A DNA stretch of 64,000 nt, taken from NCBI GenBank assembly GCA_025846845.1, contig JAOYTL010000015.1, forward strand, positions 1-64,000. The letters are read 5' to 3'. Within the stretch, counting starts at the first letter, position 1. Every line of letters begins with the position of its first letter. The position numbers were made by a program, and so were the translations under genes. This DNA is from Alloboseaceae bacterium BT-24-1. GTDB lineage: Bacteria > Pseudomonadota > Alphaproteobacteria > Rhizobiales > Beijerinckiaceae. The notes beneath the pieces are model-generated. The model was not told the DNA's origin and did no database searches. It was given only the letters and a program-made list of their open reading frames with translations. Below, one piece after another: positions 43,779 through 52,344 of the stretch.

Positions 43779-43839
43779 GAGCAGTTGTCCCGCCGCATGA
43801 TCTGAACGGAAGACCGGTTCTTACGTTTCCGCATCATGC

Positions 43840-44604
43840 TTAGCGCCCCAGATAGACTTCGACGACTCGCTCATTGGCACTAACCTGATCGAGGGGCCCC
43901 TCGGCCAAGACCGAGCCCTCGTGGAGTACCGTCACCTTCACGCCGAGCTCGCGGATGAAGCCCATGTCGTGCTCGACCACGATCACGGAGTGATCTTTCG
44001 CGATCTCCTTGAGCAGCACTGCCGTCTGTGCCGTCTCGCCATCGGTCATGCCGGCGGCCGGCTCGTCGACGAGGAGGAGCTTGGGGTCCTGCGCCAAGAG
44101 CATGCCGATCTCGAGCCATTGCTTCTGGCCGTGAGAGAGCGAGCCGGCGAGCCGCTCGCGCTTGTCGGTGAGCTTGATGATCCCGAGGATCTCGTCGATG
44201 CGCTTCTGCTGCTGGCTTTCGGTCTGCCAGAACAGCGTTTTCAGCACGCTCCGCTTCGACTTCAGCGCCAGGAGGATGTTGTCCTCGATGGTGTGGAAGT
44301 CGAACACGGTCGGTTTCTGGAACTTGCGGCCGATGCCGAGATTGGCGATTGCCGCCTCATCGAGCCGGGTCAGGTCGACGGAGCCGCCGAACATCACCGT
44401 GCCTTCGTCGGGCCTGGTCTTGCCGGTGATGATGTCCATCATCGTCGTCTTGCCGGCGCCATTCGGGCCGATGATGGCGCGCATCTCGCCGGGCTCGATC
44501 GTGAGCGACAGGCCGCGAATCGCCTTGAAGCCATCGAAGGAGACGCTGACGCCGTCGAGATAGAGCAGCGAGGAGGTCAGCGCGCCGGGTGTAGGAGCAT
44601 TCAT
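43840..44604 (-). CDS. urtD: urea ABC transporter ATP-binding subunit UrtD
   Basis: A 254-residue LivG-like ATPase: GPNGAGKTTMMDIITG Walker A, the UrtD-type GIGRKFQKPTVFDFHTIEDNI segment, signature LSHGQKQWLEIGMLL (a modified LSGGQ) and LLLVDEPAAGMTDGE Walker B. The start at 44604 (MNAPTPGA) is chosen because it lies 5 bp after urtC. It supplies energy for urea uptake with UrtE. Confidence 0.94.
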   Translation of the reverse strand: MNAPTPGALTSSLLYLDGVSVSFDGFKAIRGLSLTIEPGEMRAIIGPNGAGKTTMMDIITGKTRPDEGTVMFGGSVDLTRLDEAAIANLGIGRKFQKPTVFDFHTIEDNILLALKSKRSVLKTLFWQTESQQQKRIDEILGIIKLTDKRERLAGSLSHGQKQWLEIGMLLAQDPKLLLVDEPAAGMTDGETAQTAVLLKEIAKDHSVIVVEHDMGFIRELGVKVTVLHEGSVLAEGPLDQVSANERVVEVYLGR

Positions 44605-44609
44605 ATCAA

Positions 44610-45749
44610 TTACTCCGCCGGCGCCGGTTCGGGCGCTGGCACGGGCGCGGGCCGCTTGCGGCTCTCCCACCAGCCTTGCGCGGTGCCCAAAATGCCTTTC
44701 GGCATGAACAGGGTGACGAAGACGAAGAGCGCACCGAGCGCGAACAGCCAGTACGGCGCCATGAAGCCGGAGGTGAACACCGTCTTGGCCCAGTTGACCA
44801 CGACGGCCCCGAGCGCCGCGCCGACCAGCGAGCCGCGCCCGCCGACCGCGACCCAGATCACGGTCTCGATCGAATTGGCCGGAGCGAATTCGCTGGGATT
44901 GATGATGCCGACCTGCGGCACGTAGAGCGCCCCGGCCACGCCGGCCATGCAGGCCGAGACGGTGAAAACGAAGAGCTTGAAGCGATCGACCCGGTAGCCG
45001 AGGAAACGCGTGCGCGATTCCGCGTCGCGGATCGCGATCACCACCTTGCCGAGCTTGGAGGTGACGATGCCGCGCGCGATCAGGAAGCCGGAGATCAACA
45101 TCACGCAGGTCATCGCGAACAGTGCCGCGCGCGTGCCCTGCGCCTGCACGTTGAAGCCGAGAATGTCCTTGAAGTCGGTCAGGCCGTTATTGCCGCCAAA
45201 ACCCATATCGTTGCGGAAGAAGGCGAGCAGCAGCGCATAGGTCAGCGCCTGGGTGATGATTGAGAGATAGACGCCGGTGACGCGCGAGCGGAAGGCGAAC
45301 CAGCCGAAGACGAAGGCGAGCAGGCCAGGCACGGCCAGCACCATCAGCATGGCGAAGGGGAAAGAGGAGAAGCCGTACCAGTACCAGGGCAATTCCTGCC
45401 AGTTCAGGAAGACCATGAAATCGGGCAGCACCGGATTGCCGTAGACGCCGCGCGAGCCGATCTGGCGCATCAGATACATGCCCATCGCGTAGCCGCCGAG
45501 CGCGAAGAAGGCGCCGTGGCCGAGCGAGAGGATGCCGCAATAGCCCCAGACCAGATCGAGCGAGATCGCCAGCAGCGCGTAGCAAAGATATTTGCCCCAG
45601 AGCGACATGGTCGCGGTCGAGACATGCAAGGGCGAGCCGGCCGGCATCAAAAGGTTCGCCAGCGGCACCAGCAGGCCGATCGCCGCGACGATGGCGAGAA
45701 AGGCGTAGCCTCGCTTGTCCATGTTCGAGAGCAGGAAGCGCGTGATCAT
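44610..45749 (-). CDS. urtC: urea ABC transporter permease UrtC
   Basis: A 379-residue LivM-like permease with about ten spans. It has GHGAFFALGGYAMGMYLMRQ, FRSRVTGVYLSIITQALTYAL and the cytoplasmic-loop DAESRTRFLGYRVDRFKL that contacts the ATPase, then VAVGGRGSLVGAALGAVVVNW. The C-terminus is a Pro/Ala tail. The ATG overlaps the urtB stop (4 bp). Inner membrane, partner of UrtB. Confidence 0.95.
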   Translation of the reverse strand: MITRFLLSNMDKRGYAFLAIVAAIGLLVPLANLLMPAGSPLHVSTATMSLWGKYLCYALLAISLDLVWGYCGILSLGHGAFFALGGYAMGMYLMRQIGSRGVYGNPVLPDFMVFLNWQELPWYWYGFSSFPFAMLMVLAVPGLLAFVFGWFAFRSRVTGVYLSIITQALTYALLLAFFRNDMGFGGNNGLTDFKDILGFNVQAQGTRAALFAMTCVMLISGFLIARGIVTSKLGKVVIAIRDAESRTRFLGYRVDRFKLFVFTVSACMAGVAGALYVPQVGIINPSEFAPANSIETVIWVAVGGRGSLVGAALGAVVVNWAKTVFTSGFMAPYWLFALGALFVFVTLFMPKGILGTAQGWWESRKRPAPVPAPEPAPAE

Positions 45750-47347
45750 GCTTCCACCGCCCGGCCCTTCAGCGCGAACAGGCCGCGCGGGCGCTTCTGG
45801 ATGAACAGGATGATGAAGACGAGCAGCGCGATCTTGCCGAGCACGGCGCCGGCATAAGGCTCCAATAGCTTGTTGGCGACGCCGAGGCTCATCGCGCTGA
45901 TCAGCGTGCCCCAGAGATTGCCGACACCGCCGAAGACCACGACCATGAAGCTGTCGATGATATAGCTCTGCCCGAGATTGGGGCTGACATTATCGATCTG
46001 CGACAGCGCGACACCGGCGAGCCCCGCGACGCCCGAGCCGAGCCCGAAGGTCAGCGCATCGATCCGGCCGGTGCGGATGCCCATCGCCGAAGCCATGCGC
46101 CGGTTCTGGGTGACGGCCCGCATCTGCAGGCCCATCGGCGTCAGCTTCAGGATCGCGAGCAGCGCCGCGAAGACGAGAGCGGCGAAGACGATGATCCAGA
46201 GCCGGTTCCAGGTGATGGCGAGGCCGCCCAGCTCGAAGGCGCCGGACATGAAGGCCGGCGCGCCGACCTCGCGATTGGTCGGCCCGAATGCGGTGCGCAC
46301 CGCCTGCTGCAGGATCAGGCTGATGCCCCAGGTCGCCAGCAGCGTCTCCAGCGGCCGGCCATAGAGGAAGCGGATGACGCCGCGCTCGATCGCGACGCCG
46401 ACCGCGCCAGCGACGATGAAGGCTGCCGGGATCGCAATCGCCAGCGACCAGTCGAACAGCCCCGGGAAGCGCGCCCGGATCACCTCCTGCACGATGAAGG
46501 TGGTGTAGGCGCCGAGCATGACCATCTCGCCATGCGCCATATTGATCACGCCCATCACGCCGAAGGTGATGGCGAGGCCGATCGCGGCGAGCAGCAGCAC
46601 CGATCCGAGCGAGAGCCCGTACCAGAGATTCTGGCCGGCCCGCCACAAAGCGAGCTTGCCCTCGATCTCGGCGATGGCGCGCGCCTGCGCTTCCTTGAGG
46701 CCCGGCGAGGCGTCGCCCGGCAAAGCGCGCAGCGTCGCCAGCGCATCCTGGTCGCCGCGCTCGCGCAGCACGTCGACGGCGGCGATGCGGTCGAAGGGCG
46801 GCGCGTCGGTCTTGGCGATCAGGATCGCGGCCTGCGCTTCGCGCAGGGCCCGGCGCGCCCGGTTGTCGGTTTCCTTGGCGATGGCGGCCTCCAGAACCGG
46901 CAGCACCGAGACGTCGCGCGCCCTGAAGACTGCCTCGGCGGCGGCGACGCGCTTGCCGGGATCGGGATTGATCAGCCCGAGCCCGCCGAGCGCGCCCTGG
47001 ATCACCCGCCGCACATTGTTGTTGAGCCTGACCGCGTTGAGCCCGGCCGGCGCGGCGGTGAGCGCCTGCCCGGTCCGCGCGTCGAGGAAGCCGCCCTCCT
47101 TGGTCTTCACCGCGACCGCGCCGCCACCGGCGAGCAGCCGGCCATCGGCCAGCGCCTCGATCACCACCGCCGCATTCGGATGCGCGCTCTGGACGAGGAT
47201 GTCGATGGCGCGCGCCGTGTCCGAGAAGCTGTCGGCACCGAGCCGGGTGAAGGCGTCTTCGGCGGCTTGCGCGAGAGCGATGGTCGGCACGGCAAGAAGA
47301 GCCATGACGACGGCCAGCAATCGCAGGAAGGAGAAAAGGAAGGGCAT
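45746..47347 (-). CDS. urtB: urea ABC transporter permease UrtB
   Basis: A 533-residue LivH-like permease with the N-terminal extension that marks UrtB. A signal-like segment (LLAVVMALLAVPTIALA) and about 200 residues of periplasmic helical repeat (PVLEAAIAKETDNRARRALREAQ) come before the membrane part. The latter includes GVMGVINMAHGEMVMLGAYTTF and GLGSGVAGLAGVALSQ. The start at 47347 is chosen; the frame is open further up but runs into the repeat at 47398. A 301-bp gap with that repeat separates it from urtA. Confidence 0.94.
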   Translation of the reverse strand: MPFLFSFLRLLAVVMALLAVPTIALAQAAEDAFTRLGADSFSDTARAIDILVQSAHPNAAVVIEALADGRLLAGGGAVAVKTKEGGFLDARTGQALTAAPAGLNAVRLNNNVRRVIQGALGGLGLINPDPGKRVAAAEAVFRARDVSVLPVLEAAIAKETDNRARRALREAQAAILIAKTDAPPFDRIAAVDVLRERGDQDALATLRALPGDASPGLKEAQARAIAEIEGKLALWRAGQNLWYGLSLGSVLLLAAIGLAITFGVMGVINMAHGEMVMLGAYTTFIVQEVIRARFPGLFDWSLAIAIPAAFIVAGAVGVAIERGVIRFLYGRPLETLLATWGISLILQQAVRTAFGPTNREVGAPAFMSGAFELGGLAITWNRLWIIVFAALVFAALLAILKLTPMGLQMRAVTQNRRMASAMGIRTGRIDALTFGLGSGVAGLAGVALSQIDNVSPNLGQSYIIDSFMVVVFGGVGNLWGTLISAMSLGVANKLLEPYAGAVLGKIALLVFIILFIQKRPRGLFALKGRAVEA

Positions 47348-47397
47348 CGGCTCGTTTCGGTTTGGATGCACAGGCCGCAATGAGTGAGGCGCGGGAT

Positions 47398-47558
47398 CCC
47401 CTTCTCCCCTTGCGGGAGAAGGTGGCAGCGCGAAGCGCTGACGGATGAGGGGTCGCGCGACGATTGCCACGGCTGCGCTCGGCTCCCGATCATTGGCAAT
47501 GGCGGCGCGACCCCTCATCCGCCCCTTCGGGCCACCTTCTCCCGCAAGGGGAGAAGGG
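47398..47558. repeat. double-hairpin intergenic repeat, copy 3, inside the urt cluster
   Basis: CCCCTTCTCCCCTTGCGGGA then GAAGGTGGC, the hairpin AGCGCGAAGCGCT, GACGGATGAGGGGTCGCGC, a unique centre of about 45 bp, then GCGCGACCCCTCATCCGCC, a CCTTCGGG element and the right arm ending GGGGAGAAGGG. It lies in the 301-bp urtA-urtB gap. Here it could form a structure in the urtA-urtB transcript that keeps urtA mRNA more stable than the rest (inference). Confidence 0.85.
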
Positions 47559-47648
47559 AAGGTCCGCGCCTTGTTCGTCAGGTCAAAGCAGCGGCAATTC
47601 GAAGGGCGGCCGGGCTTTCCGACCGTGCCGCCCTTCCCCCTCTTCAGC

Positions 47649-48932
47649 TCAGGCGCCGCCGCCGCACTTGCCGGTCTTGACGTTGAAGTTGCCGCACTTC
47701 TTCTCGACCCAGTCGCCGACCAGGTCCTTGGAGCCGTCGAGCTCCTTCGACCAGGCGTCGCCGGCGACGAGACCGGTCTTCGAGACCACGTCGAACTGGC
47801 CGTCGGCCTTGATCTCGCCGATCAGCACCGGCTTGGTGATGTGATGGTTCGGCAGCATCTTCGAGACACCGCCGGTCAGGTTCGGCGCCTCGATGCCGGG
47901 CAGCGCGTCGATGACCTTGTCGGGATCGAAGCTCTTGGCCTTCTCGACGGCCTTCACCCACATGGCGAAGCCGATGACATGGGCCTCCATCGGGTCGTTG
48001 GTGACGGCCTTGTCGTTCTTCTTGTAGGCCTTCCACTGCTTGATGAAGGCCTCGTTCTCCGGCGTCTTGACCGACTGGAAGTAGTTCCAGGCGGCGAGAT
48101 GGCCGAGCAGCGGCTTGGTGTCGATGCCGGCGAGCTCTTCTTCGCCGACCGAGAAGGCAACGACCGGGATGTCGGTCGCCTTGATGCCCTGGTTGCCGAG
48201 CTCCTTGTAGAACGGCACGTTGGCATCGCCGTTGATGGTCGAGACGACAGCGGTCTTCTTGCCGGCCGTGCCGAACTTCTTGATGTCGGAGACGATAGTC
48301 TGCCAGTCGGAATGGCCGAACGGCGTGTAGTTGATCAGGATGTCCTCCTTCTTCACGCCCTTGGCGAGAAGATAGGCCTCCAGGATCTTGTTGGTCGTGC
48401 GCGGATAGACGTAGTCGGTGCCGGCGAGGACCCAGCGCTCGACCTTCTCTTCCTTGGCGAGATAGTCGACGGCCGGAATCGCCTGCTGGTTCGGCGCTGC
48501 GCCGGTGTAGAACACGTTGCGCTCGCTCTCCTCGCCCTCGTACTGGACGGGGTAGAACAGGATCGAGTTCAGCTCCTTGAACACCGGGAGCACCGACTTG
48601 CGCGACACCGAGGTCCAGCAGCCGAACACGGCCGAAACCTTGTCCTTGACGATCAGCTCGCGCGCCTTCTCGGCGAAGAGCGGCCAGTTCGAGGCCGGGT
48701 CGACCACGACCGCCTCGAGCTTCTTGCCGAGCACGCCGCCCTTCTTGTTCTGCTCCTCGATGAGCATGAGCATGACGTCTTTCAGCGTCGTCTCGGAGAT
48801 CGCCATCGTGCCGGAGAGCGAGTGCAGGATTCCGACCTTGATGGTCTCTTGCGCCGCCGCCGGCAGCAGCGAGGACAGAACCGTGGCGCCTGCGAAGGCG
48901 GCGCCGATGACCGTGCGACGAGTGAGTTTCAC
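47649..48932 (-). CDS. urtA: urea ABC transporter substrate-binding protein UrtA
   Basis: A 427-residue binding protein of the urea/short-chain amide class. A Tat-type signal (KLTRRTVIGAAFAGATVLSSL) starts at a GTG at 48932, with AGGGGAT upstream. The mature part begins ETIKVGILHSLSGTMAISE, then AVVVDPASNWPLFAEKARELI, FYPVQYEGEESERNVFYTGAAPNQQ, and ends in a pair of Cys-bearing segments (EKKCGNFNV and KTGKCGGGA). It captures urea in the periplasm for UrtBC-DE. Regulation by nitrogen status is expected, but I found no certain sigma-54 site. Confidence 0.95.
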   Translation of the reverse strand: MKLTRRTVIGAAFAGATVLSSLLPAAAQETIKVGILHSLSGTMAISETTLKDVMLMLIEEQNKKGGVLGKKLEAVVVDPASNWPLFAEKARELIVKDKVSAVFGCWTSVSRKSVLPVFKELNSILFYPVQYEGEESERNVFYTGAAPNQQAIPAVDYLAKEEKVERWVLAGTDYVYPRTTNKILEAYLLAKGVKKEDILINYTPFGHSDWQTIVSDIKKFGTAGKKTAVVSTINGDANVPFYKELGNQGIKATDIPVVAFSVGEEELAGIDTKPLLGHLAAWNYFQSVKTPENEAFIKQWKAYKKNDKAVTNDPMEAHVIGFAMWVKAVEKAKSFDPDKVIDALPGIEAPNLTGGVSKMLPNHHITKPVLIGEIKADGQFDVVSKTGLVAGDAWSKELDGSKDLVGDWVEKKCGNFNVKTGKCGGGA

Positions 48933-49282
48933 TGCGATATCCCCTGAGGTCCCTGTTGACCGCGCCCTTGCCGGGCGCCAGCTGCCGTTCCAGCTGGCAG
49001 GGAAGTTCGCAAGCGACGTGCCAACCGAGGCCCGGGTCATCGGGGCACCGCAACAAGGCGTGTTCAGGGCGGTTTCGCGAGCGATTTCCTGCCGGAAGGT
49101 TCTCATCTCACGCAAGGATCATGCGTCGCAGCGCCATCTGAACAGAGAATAGGCAGGTCGCCCGCCCAGAAATTAGGCAGCTTTATCCAAAGCCGGCTTA
49201 GCGCCTGATTTTGTTGCAGCGACGGGACCTGTGAGCCGCTGAATCTTTGCCGTTTACGAGGGGCTTGGAATCACCCTAGCCT
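48933..49282. other. non-coding region upstream of urtA and the 49.3-kb small ORF
   Basis: About 350 bp without a credible gene. It holds the GCCAGCTG-N6-CAGCTGGC palindrome described separately, AT-richer DNA from about 49160 to 49260 that may hold promoters, and the left arm of the hairpin before the small ORF. The frames that cross it are compositional shadows. Confidence 0.6.
48977..48998 (-). promoter_or_regulatory. perfect 8-6-8 palindrome upstream of urtA
   Basis: GCCAGCTG, six bases (CCGTTC), then CAGCTGGC. The near edge lies 45 bp before the urtA GTG. It could be an operator or a leader hairpin in the urtA mRNA. It does not match the NtrC consensus known to me. Confidence 0.5.
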
Positions 49283-49318
49283 CCTCCTTGTCGGTAACAA
49301 CTGAAAGGAGGTGATCCA
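49283..49318 (+). promoter_or_regulatory. extended Shine-Dalgarno with pairing arm (possible switch)
   Basis: AAAGGAGGTGATCCAG (49304-49319) equals the reverse complement of the last 16 nt of 16S rRNA, far longer than a normal ribosome binding site. CCTCCTT at 49283-49289 can pair with AAGGAGG at 49305-49311 over a 15-nt loop, hiding the site. The start codon GTG lies 7 nt after the GGAGG. Confidence 0.7.
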
Positions 49319-49396
49319 GTGTCTCATTGTCATCAACCGCTGTCGCGGGGACTGCGTGACCTGGTCTCGTCCCATGAGGGGTTCGGTTGCGCTTGA
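49319..49396 (+). CDS. 25-residue small ORF (leader peptide or small protein)
   Basis: GTG start at ideal spacing from the extended ribosome binding site. It opens MSHCHQPLSRGLRDLVSS, continues HEGFGCA and stops at TGA. The peptide has two Cys and three His, an S-H-C-H-Q head and an amphipathic middle. A perfect 12-bp stem lies 48 bp after the stop, so it is its own transcription unit or a leader ahead of rnr. I know no family. The strong signals make translation likely; the function is open. Confidence 0.6.
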   Translation: MSHCHQPLSRGLRDLVSSHEGFGCA

Positions 49397-49443
49397 GTTT
49401 CCGTGACGCTTAGCCCTGTTACCGGGGCTGCGGTTCGGCAATG

Positions 49444-49471
49444 GAAGGGCTGCCCGCAAGGGCAGCCCTTC
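49444..49471 (+). terminator. perfect 12-bp hairpin after the small ORF
   Basis: GAAGGGCTGCCC, a GCAA tetraloop and GGGCAGCCCTTC. The stem is very stable with a GNRA loop. Only TCCGTTTCG follows, so it is an imperfect intrinsic terminator or an attenuator between the small ORF and rnr (TTG at 49581). Confidence 0.7.
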
Positions 49472-49580
49472 TCCGTTTCGGGCGGGAGTTCTGCACAGGC
49501 CGTTCTGGCGCACCCGGCCATGGCATGGCAGAACGAGCCATGACTTTTGCGCCCAGCCGCTGCTGACGAGGCCCGAGCCT

Positions 49581-51875
49581 TTGTCCCGTCCCGACGCCGA
49601 CCTCTCCCGCGACGCCATCCTCGCCTTCATCGAGGAGGAGCGCGCCGCCGGCCGCGAACCCGGCCGACGCGACATCGCCAAGGCCTTCCAGCTCGACGGT
49701 GGCGGCAAGATCTGGCTGAAGCGCCTGCTGCGCGAGCTTGAGCTCGAGGAGAACGGCGGATCGGGCCCGGTCAAGCCGCATGCGGCCCTCCCGGCCGTGT
49801 TGCTCTGCGAGATCAAGACGCGCGACCGCGAGGGCGATCTCATCGCCGTTCCGCTCGAATGGAACGAGGCCGACCAGGGCGAGGCGCCGAAGATCCTGCT
49901 CGAACGCCAGCGCGACACCCGCCGCCAGCCGAAGACCGCGGCTGCGGCTGCCCCGGGCGTCGGCGACCATGTCCTGCTCAAGCTGACGCGCCTGCGCGGC
50001 GTCGAGGGCTATCAATGGTCCGGCCGCACCCTCAAGGTAATGGGCAAGGCCAAGGCGCAGGTGCTCGGCATCTTCCGTGCCCTCCCCGATGGCTCTGGCC
50101 GGCTCATCCCCGTCGACAAGAAGGCGCAGGGACGCGAGGCGATTATTCCGAAGGGGCAGACCGCCAGTGCGGAGGATGGCGATCTCGTCTCGGTCTCCTT
50201 CGCTCGCGAGAGCCGATTCGGACCGCCCCAGGCCAGGGTGCGCGAACGGCTCGGCTCGCTGAAGTCAGAGCGCGCGGTCTCGCTGATCGCGATCCACGCC
50301 CACGGCATCCCGAACGAGTTCCAACCGGCAACGATCGCCGAGGCGGAAGCAGCCAGGCCAGCTACCCTCGCCGGCCGCGAGGACTGGCGCGCCTTGCCGC
50401 TGATCACCATCGATCCGGCCGACGCCAAGGACCATGACGACGCGGTCCATGCCGCGCCGGACGACGATCCCGACAATCCCGGTGGCCATATCGTCACCGT
50501 CGCCATCGCCGACGTCGCTTCTTATGTCCGGCCGGGCTCAGCGCTCGACCGCGAGGCGCTGGAGCGCGGCAACTCGGTCTATTTCCCCGACCGCGTCGTG
50601 CCGATGCTGCCGGAGCGGATCTCGAACGATCTCTGCTCGCTGCGCGGTGGCGAGGACCGCCCTGCCCTTGCCGTCCGCCTGATCCTCAAGGCCGACGGCA
50701 GCAAGAAAAGCCATTCCTTCCACCGCATCATGATGCGCTCGGCGGCGAAGCTCTCCTACCAGCAGGCGCAGGCTGCGATCGACGGCACGCCGGACGAGAC
50801 GACCAGCCCGATCCGCGACAGCATCCTGATGCCGCTCTGGGCGGCCTATGGCTCGGCCGCCCGCGCCCGCGACGCCCGCCAGCCGCTCGATCTCGATCTG
50901 CCCGAGCGCAAGCTCGTGCTCGACGCCAACGGCAAGGTCACCCGCGTGATCGTGCCCGAGCGGCTCGCCGCGCACCGGCTGATCGAGGAGTTCATGATCC
51001 TCGCCAATGTCGCCGCGGCCGAGACGCTGGAGAAGGCGAGCAGCCATCTGATCTATCGCTGCCATGACGAGCCCTCGCTCGAGAAGATGCGGGCGCTTGG
51101 CGAGGTCCTGGCCTCGATCGGCATCAAGCTGCCCAAGGACGCGGCGCTGCGGCCGGTGCTGTTCAACCGCATCCTCGCCATGATCAAGGGCTCGGAGAAC
51201 GAACTGCTCCTCAACGAGGTCGTGCTGCGTACCCAGGCCCAGGCCGAATACGTTGCCGAGAATTACGGGCATTTCGGCCTCAACCTGCGCCGCTATGCCC
51301 ATTTCACCTCGCCGATCCGCCGCTATGCCGACCTGATCGTGCATCGCGCCTTGGTCACAGCCCTCAAGCTCGGCGACGACGGCCTGCCCAAATCGACCAC
51401 GCTCGCCGAACTGCGCGAGGTCGCGACCCGGATCTCGGCGGCGGAGCGGCGCGCCATGGCGGCCGAGCGCGAGACCACCGACCGGTTGATCGCCCATTTC
51501 CTCGCCGACCAGATCGGCTCGAGCTTCGACGGGCGCATCGCCGGCCTCAACCGCGCCGGCCTCTTCGTCAAGCTCGATGGCACCGGCGCCGACGGCTTCA
51601 TTCCGGCGTCGACATTGGGCGCCGATTACTATCGTCATGACGAGCGCGCCCATGCTTTGGTCGGCGATCGCACCGGCGAAAGCTGGCGGCTCGGCGATCG
51701 CGTCCATGTCAAACTGGTCGAGGCGGCACCGGTCGCAGGGGCGCTTCGCTTCGAGCTGCTCACAGAGGGCAGGCCCGCGACATCCGACCGCTCTGGCAAA
51801 AGGTCACGGCCTGCTTTACCTATGGGGCGAAAGCAGGGCCGCCCCCCGCCCAAACGATCGGGCCGCAAGCGCTGA
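49581..51875 (+). CDS. rnr: ribonuclease R
   Basis: 3'-5' exoribonuclease of the RNB family, 764 residues. N-terminal helical and CSD-like regions (residues 1-240) are followed by the catalytic RNB domain with ITIDPADAKDHDDAVHA (the Asp metal ligands, about residue 275), ERISNDLCSLRGGEDRPALAV, and HFTSPIRRYADLIVHRAL. A C-terminal S1 domain (GRIAGLNRAGLFVKLDGTGADGFIPAS) precedes a basic tail. The start is TTG at 49581, 9 nt after GAGG. Roles: degradation of structured RNA and rRNA quality control. It heads the rnr-DUF983-NUDIX-rpmG stretch, all on one strand. Confidence 0.95.
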   Translation: MSRPDADLSRDAILAFIEEERAAGREPGRRDIAKAFQLDGGGKIWLKRLLRELELEENGGSGPVKPHAALPAVLLCEIKTRDREGDLIAVPLEWNEADQGEAPKILLERQRDTRRQPKTAAAAAPGVGDHVLLKLTRLRGVEGYQWSGRTLKVMGKAKAQVLGIFRALPDGSGRLIPVDKKAQGREAIIPKGQTASAEDGDLVSVSFARESRFGPPQARVRERLGSLKSERAVSLIAIHAHGIPNEFQPATIAEAEAARPATLAGREDWRALPLITIDPADAKDHDDAVHAAPDDDPDNPGGHIVTVAIADVASYVRPGSALDREALERGNSVYFPDRVVPMLPERISNDLCSLRGGEDRPALAVRLILKADGSKKSHSFHRIMMRSAAKLSYQQAQAAIDGTPDETTSPIRDSILMPLWAAYGSAARARDARQPLDLDLPERKLVLDANGKVTRVIVPERLAAHRLIEEFMILANVAAAETLEKASSHLIYRCHDEPSLEKMRALGEVLASIGIKLPKDAALRPVLFNRILAMIKGSENELLLNEVVLRTQAQAEYVAENYGHFGLNLRRYAHFTSPIRRYADLIVHRALVTALKLGDDGLPKSTTLAELREVATRISAAERRAMAAERETTDRLIAHFLADQIGSSFDGRIAGLNRAGLFVKLDGTGADGFIPASTLGADYYRHDERAHALVGDRTGESWRLGDRVHVKLVEAAPVAGALRFELLTEGRPATSDRSGKRSRPALPMGRKQGRPPPKRSGRKR

Positions 51876-51900
51876 CGCCCCGCATTAACGAAGACATCCC

Positions 51901-52344
51901 ATGTCCATACATTGTCACCAACCCAAGCCGGTCCAGGCTCGCGACTGGCGTCAGGCTATGCGTCGCGGCCTCTTCGGTCGTTGCCCGCATTGCGGCGAGG
52001 GCCGGCTCTTCCGCGCCTTCCTGAAGCCGGTCGATTCCTGCGAGGCCTGCGGCGAGACCCTGCACCACCAGCGTGCCGACGATCTGCCGCCCTATATCGT
52101 CATCACCATCGTCGGTCATGTCGTCGTCGGCGGCATCCTGCTGGCTGAGAAGTACAGCAACTGGTCGATCGCGCTGCACCTCTGGGTCTGGCTGCCGCTG
52201 ACCGTATTGCTCAGCCTGGCGCTGATGCAGCCGGCGAAGGGCGCTGTCATCGGCCTGCAATGGGCCATGCGCATGCACGGCTTCGGCGGCGCCATGCCCA
52301 AGCCCGAGCGCCAGCCGGCGATGAAGGCCGTGGGCGGCCGATGA
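51901..52344 (+). CDS. DUF983 family zinc-ribbon membrane protein
   Basis: A 147-residue protein with an N-terminal zinc ribbon (GRCPHCGEGRLF and DSCEACGETLHH, residues about 27-55) and two membrane spans (about 64-83 and 92-112). This is the standard DUF983 layout. Role unknown; it is conserved next to rnr in alphaproteobacteria. Its start carries MSIHCHQP, a motif shared with the small ORF at 49319. The NUDIX gene's ATG overlaps its stop by 4 bp. Confidence 0.88.
   Translation: MSIHCHQPKPVQARDWRQAMRRGLFGRCPHCGEGRLFRAFLKPVDSCEACGETLHHQRADDLPPYIVITIVGHVVVGGILLAEKYSNWSIALHLWVWLPLTVLLSLALMQPAKGAVIGLQWAMRMHGFGGAMPKPERQPAMKAVGGR

Noticed and set aside
47348..47518. Upstream start for UrtB
   Set aside because: The added residues are the translation of the repeat at 47398; the start at 47347 gives a proper signal-like N-terminus.
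48994..49012. sigma-54 promoter (TGGCAG...TTCGC) near urtA
   Set aside because: The GG-GC distance is 11 instead of 10 and it points away from urtA.
49333..49981. Minus-strand frames between urtA and rnr
   Set aside because: They cross the small ORF's signals and the start of rnr and lack ribosome binding sites or motifs.
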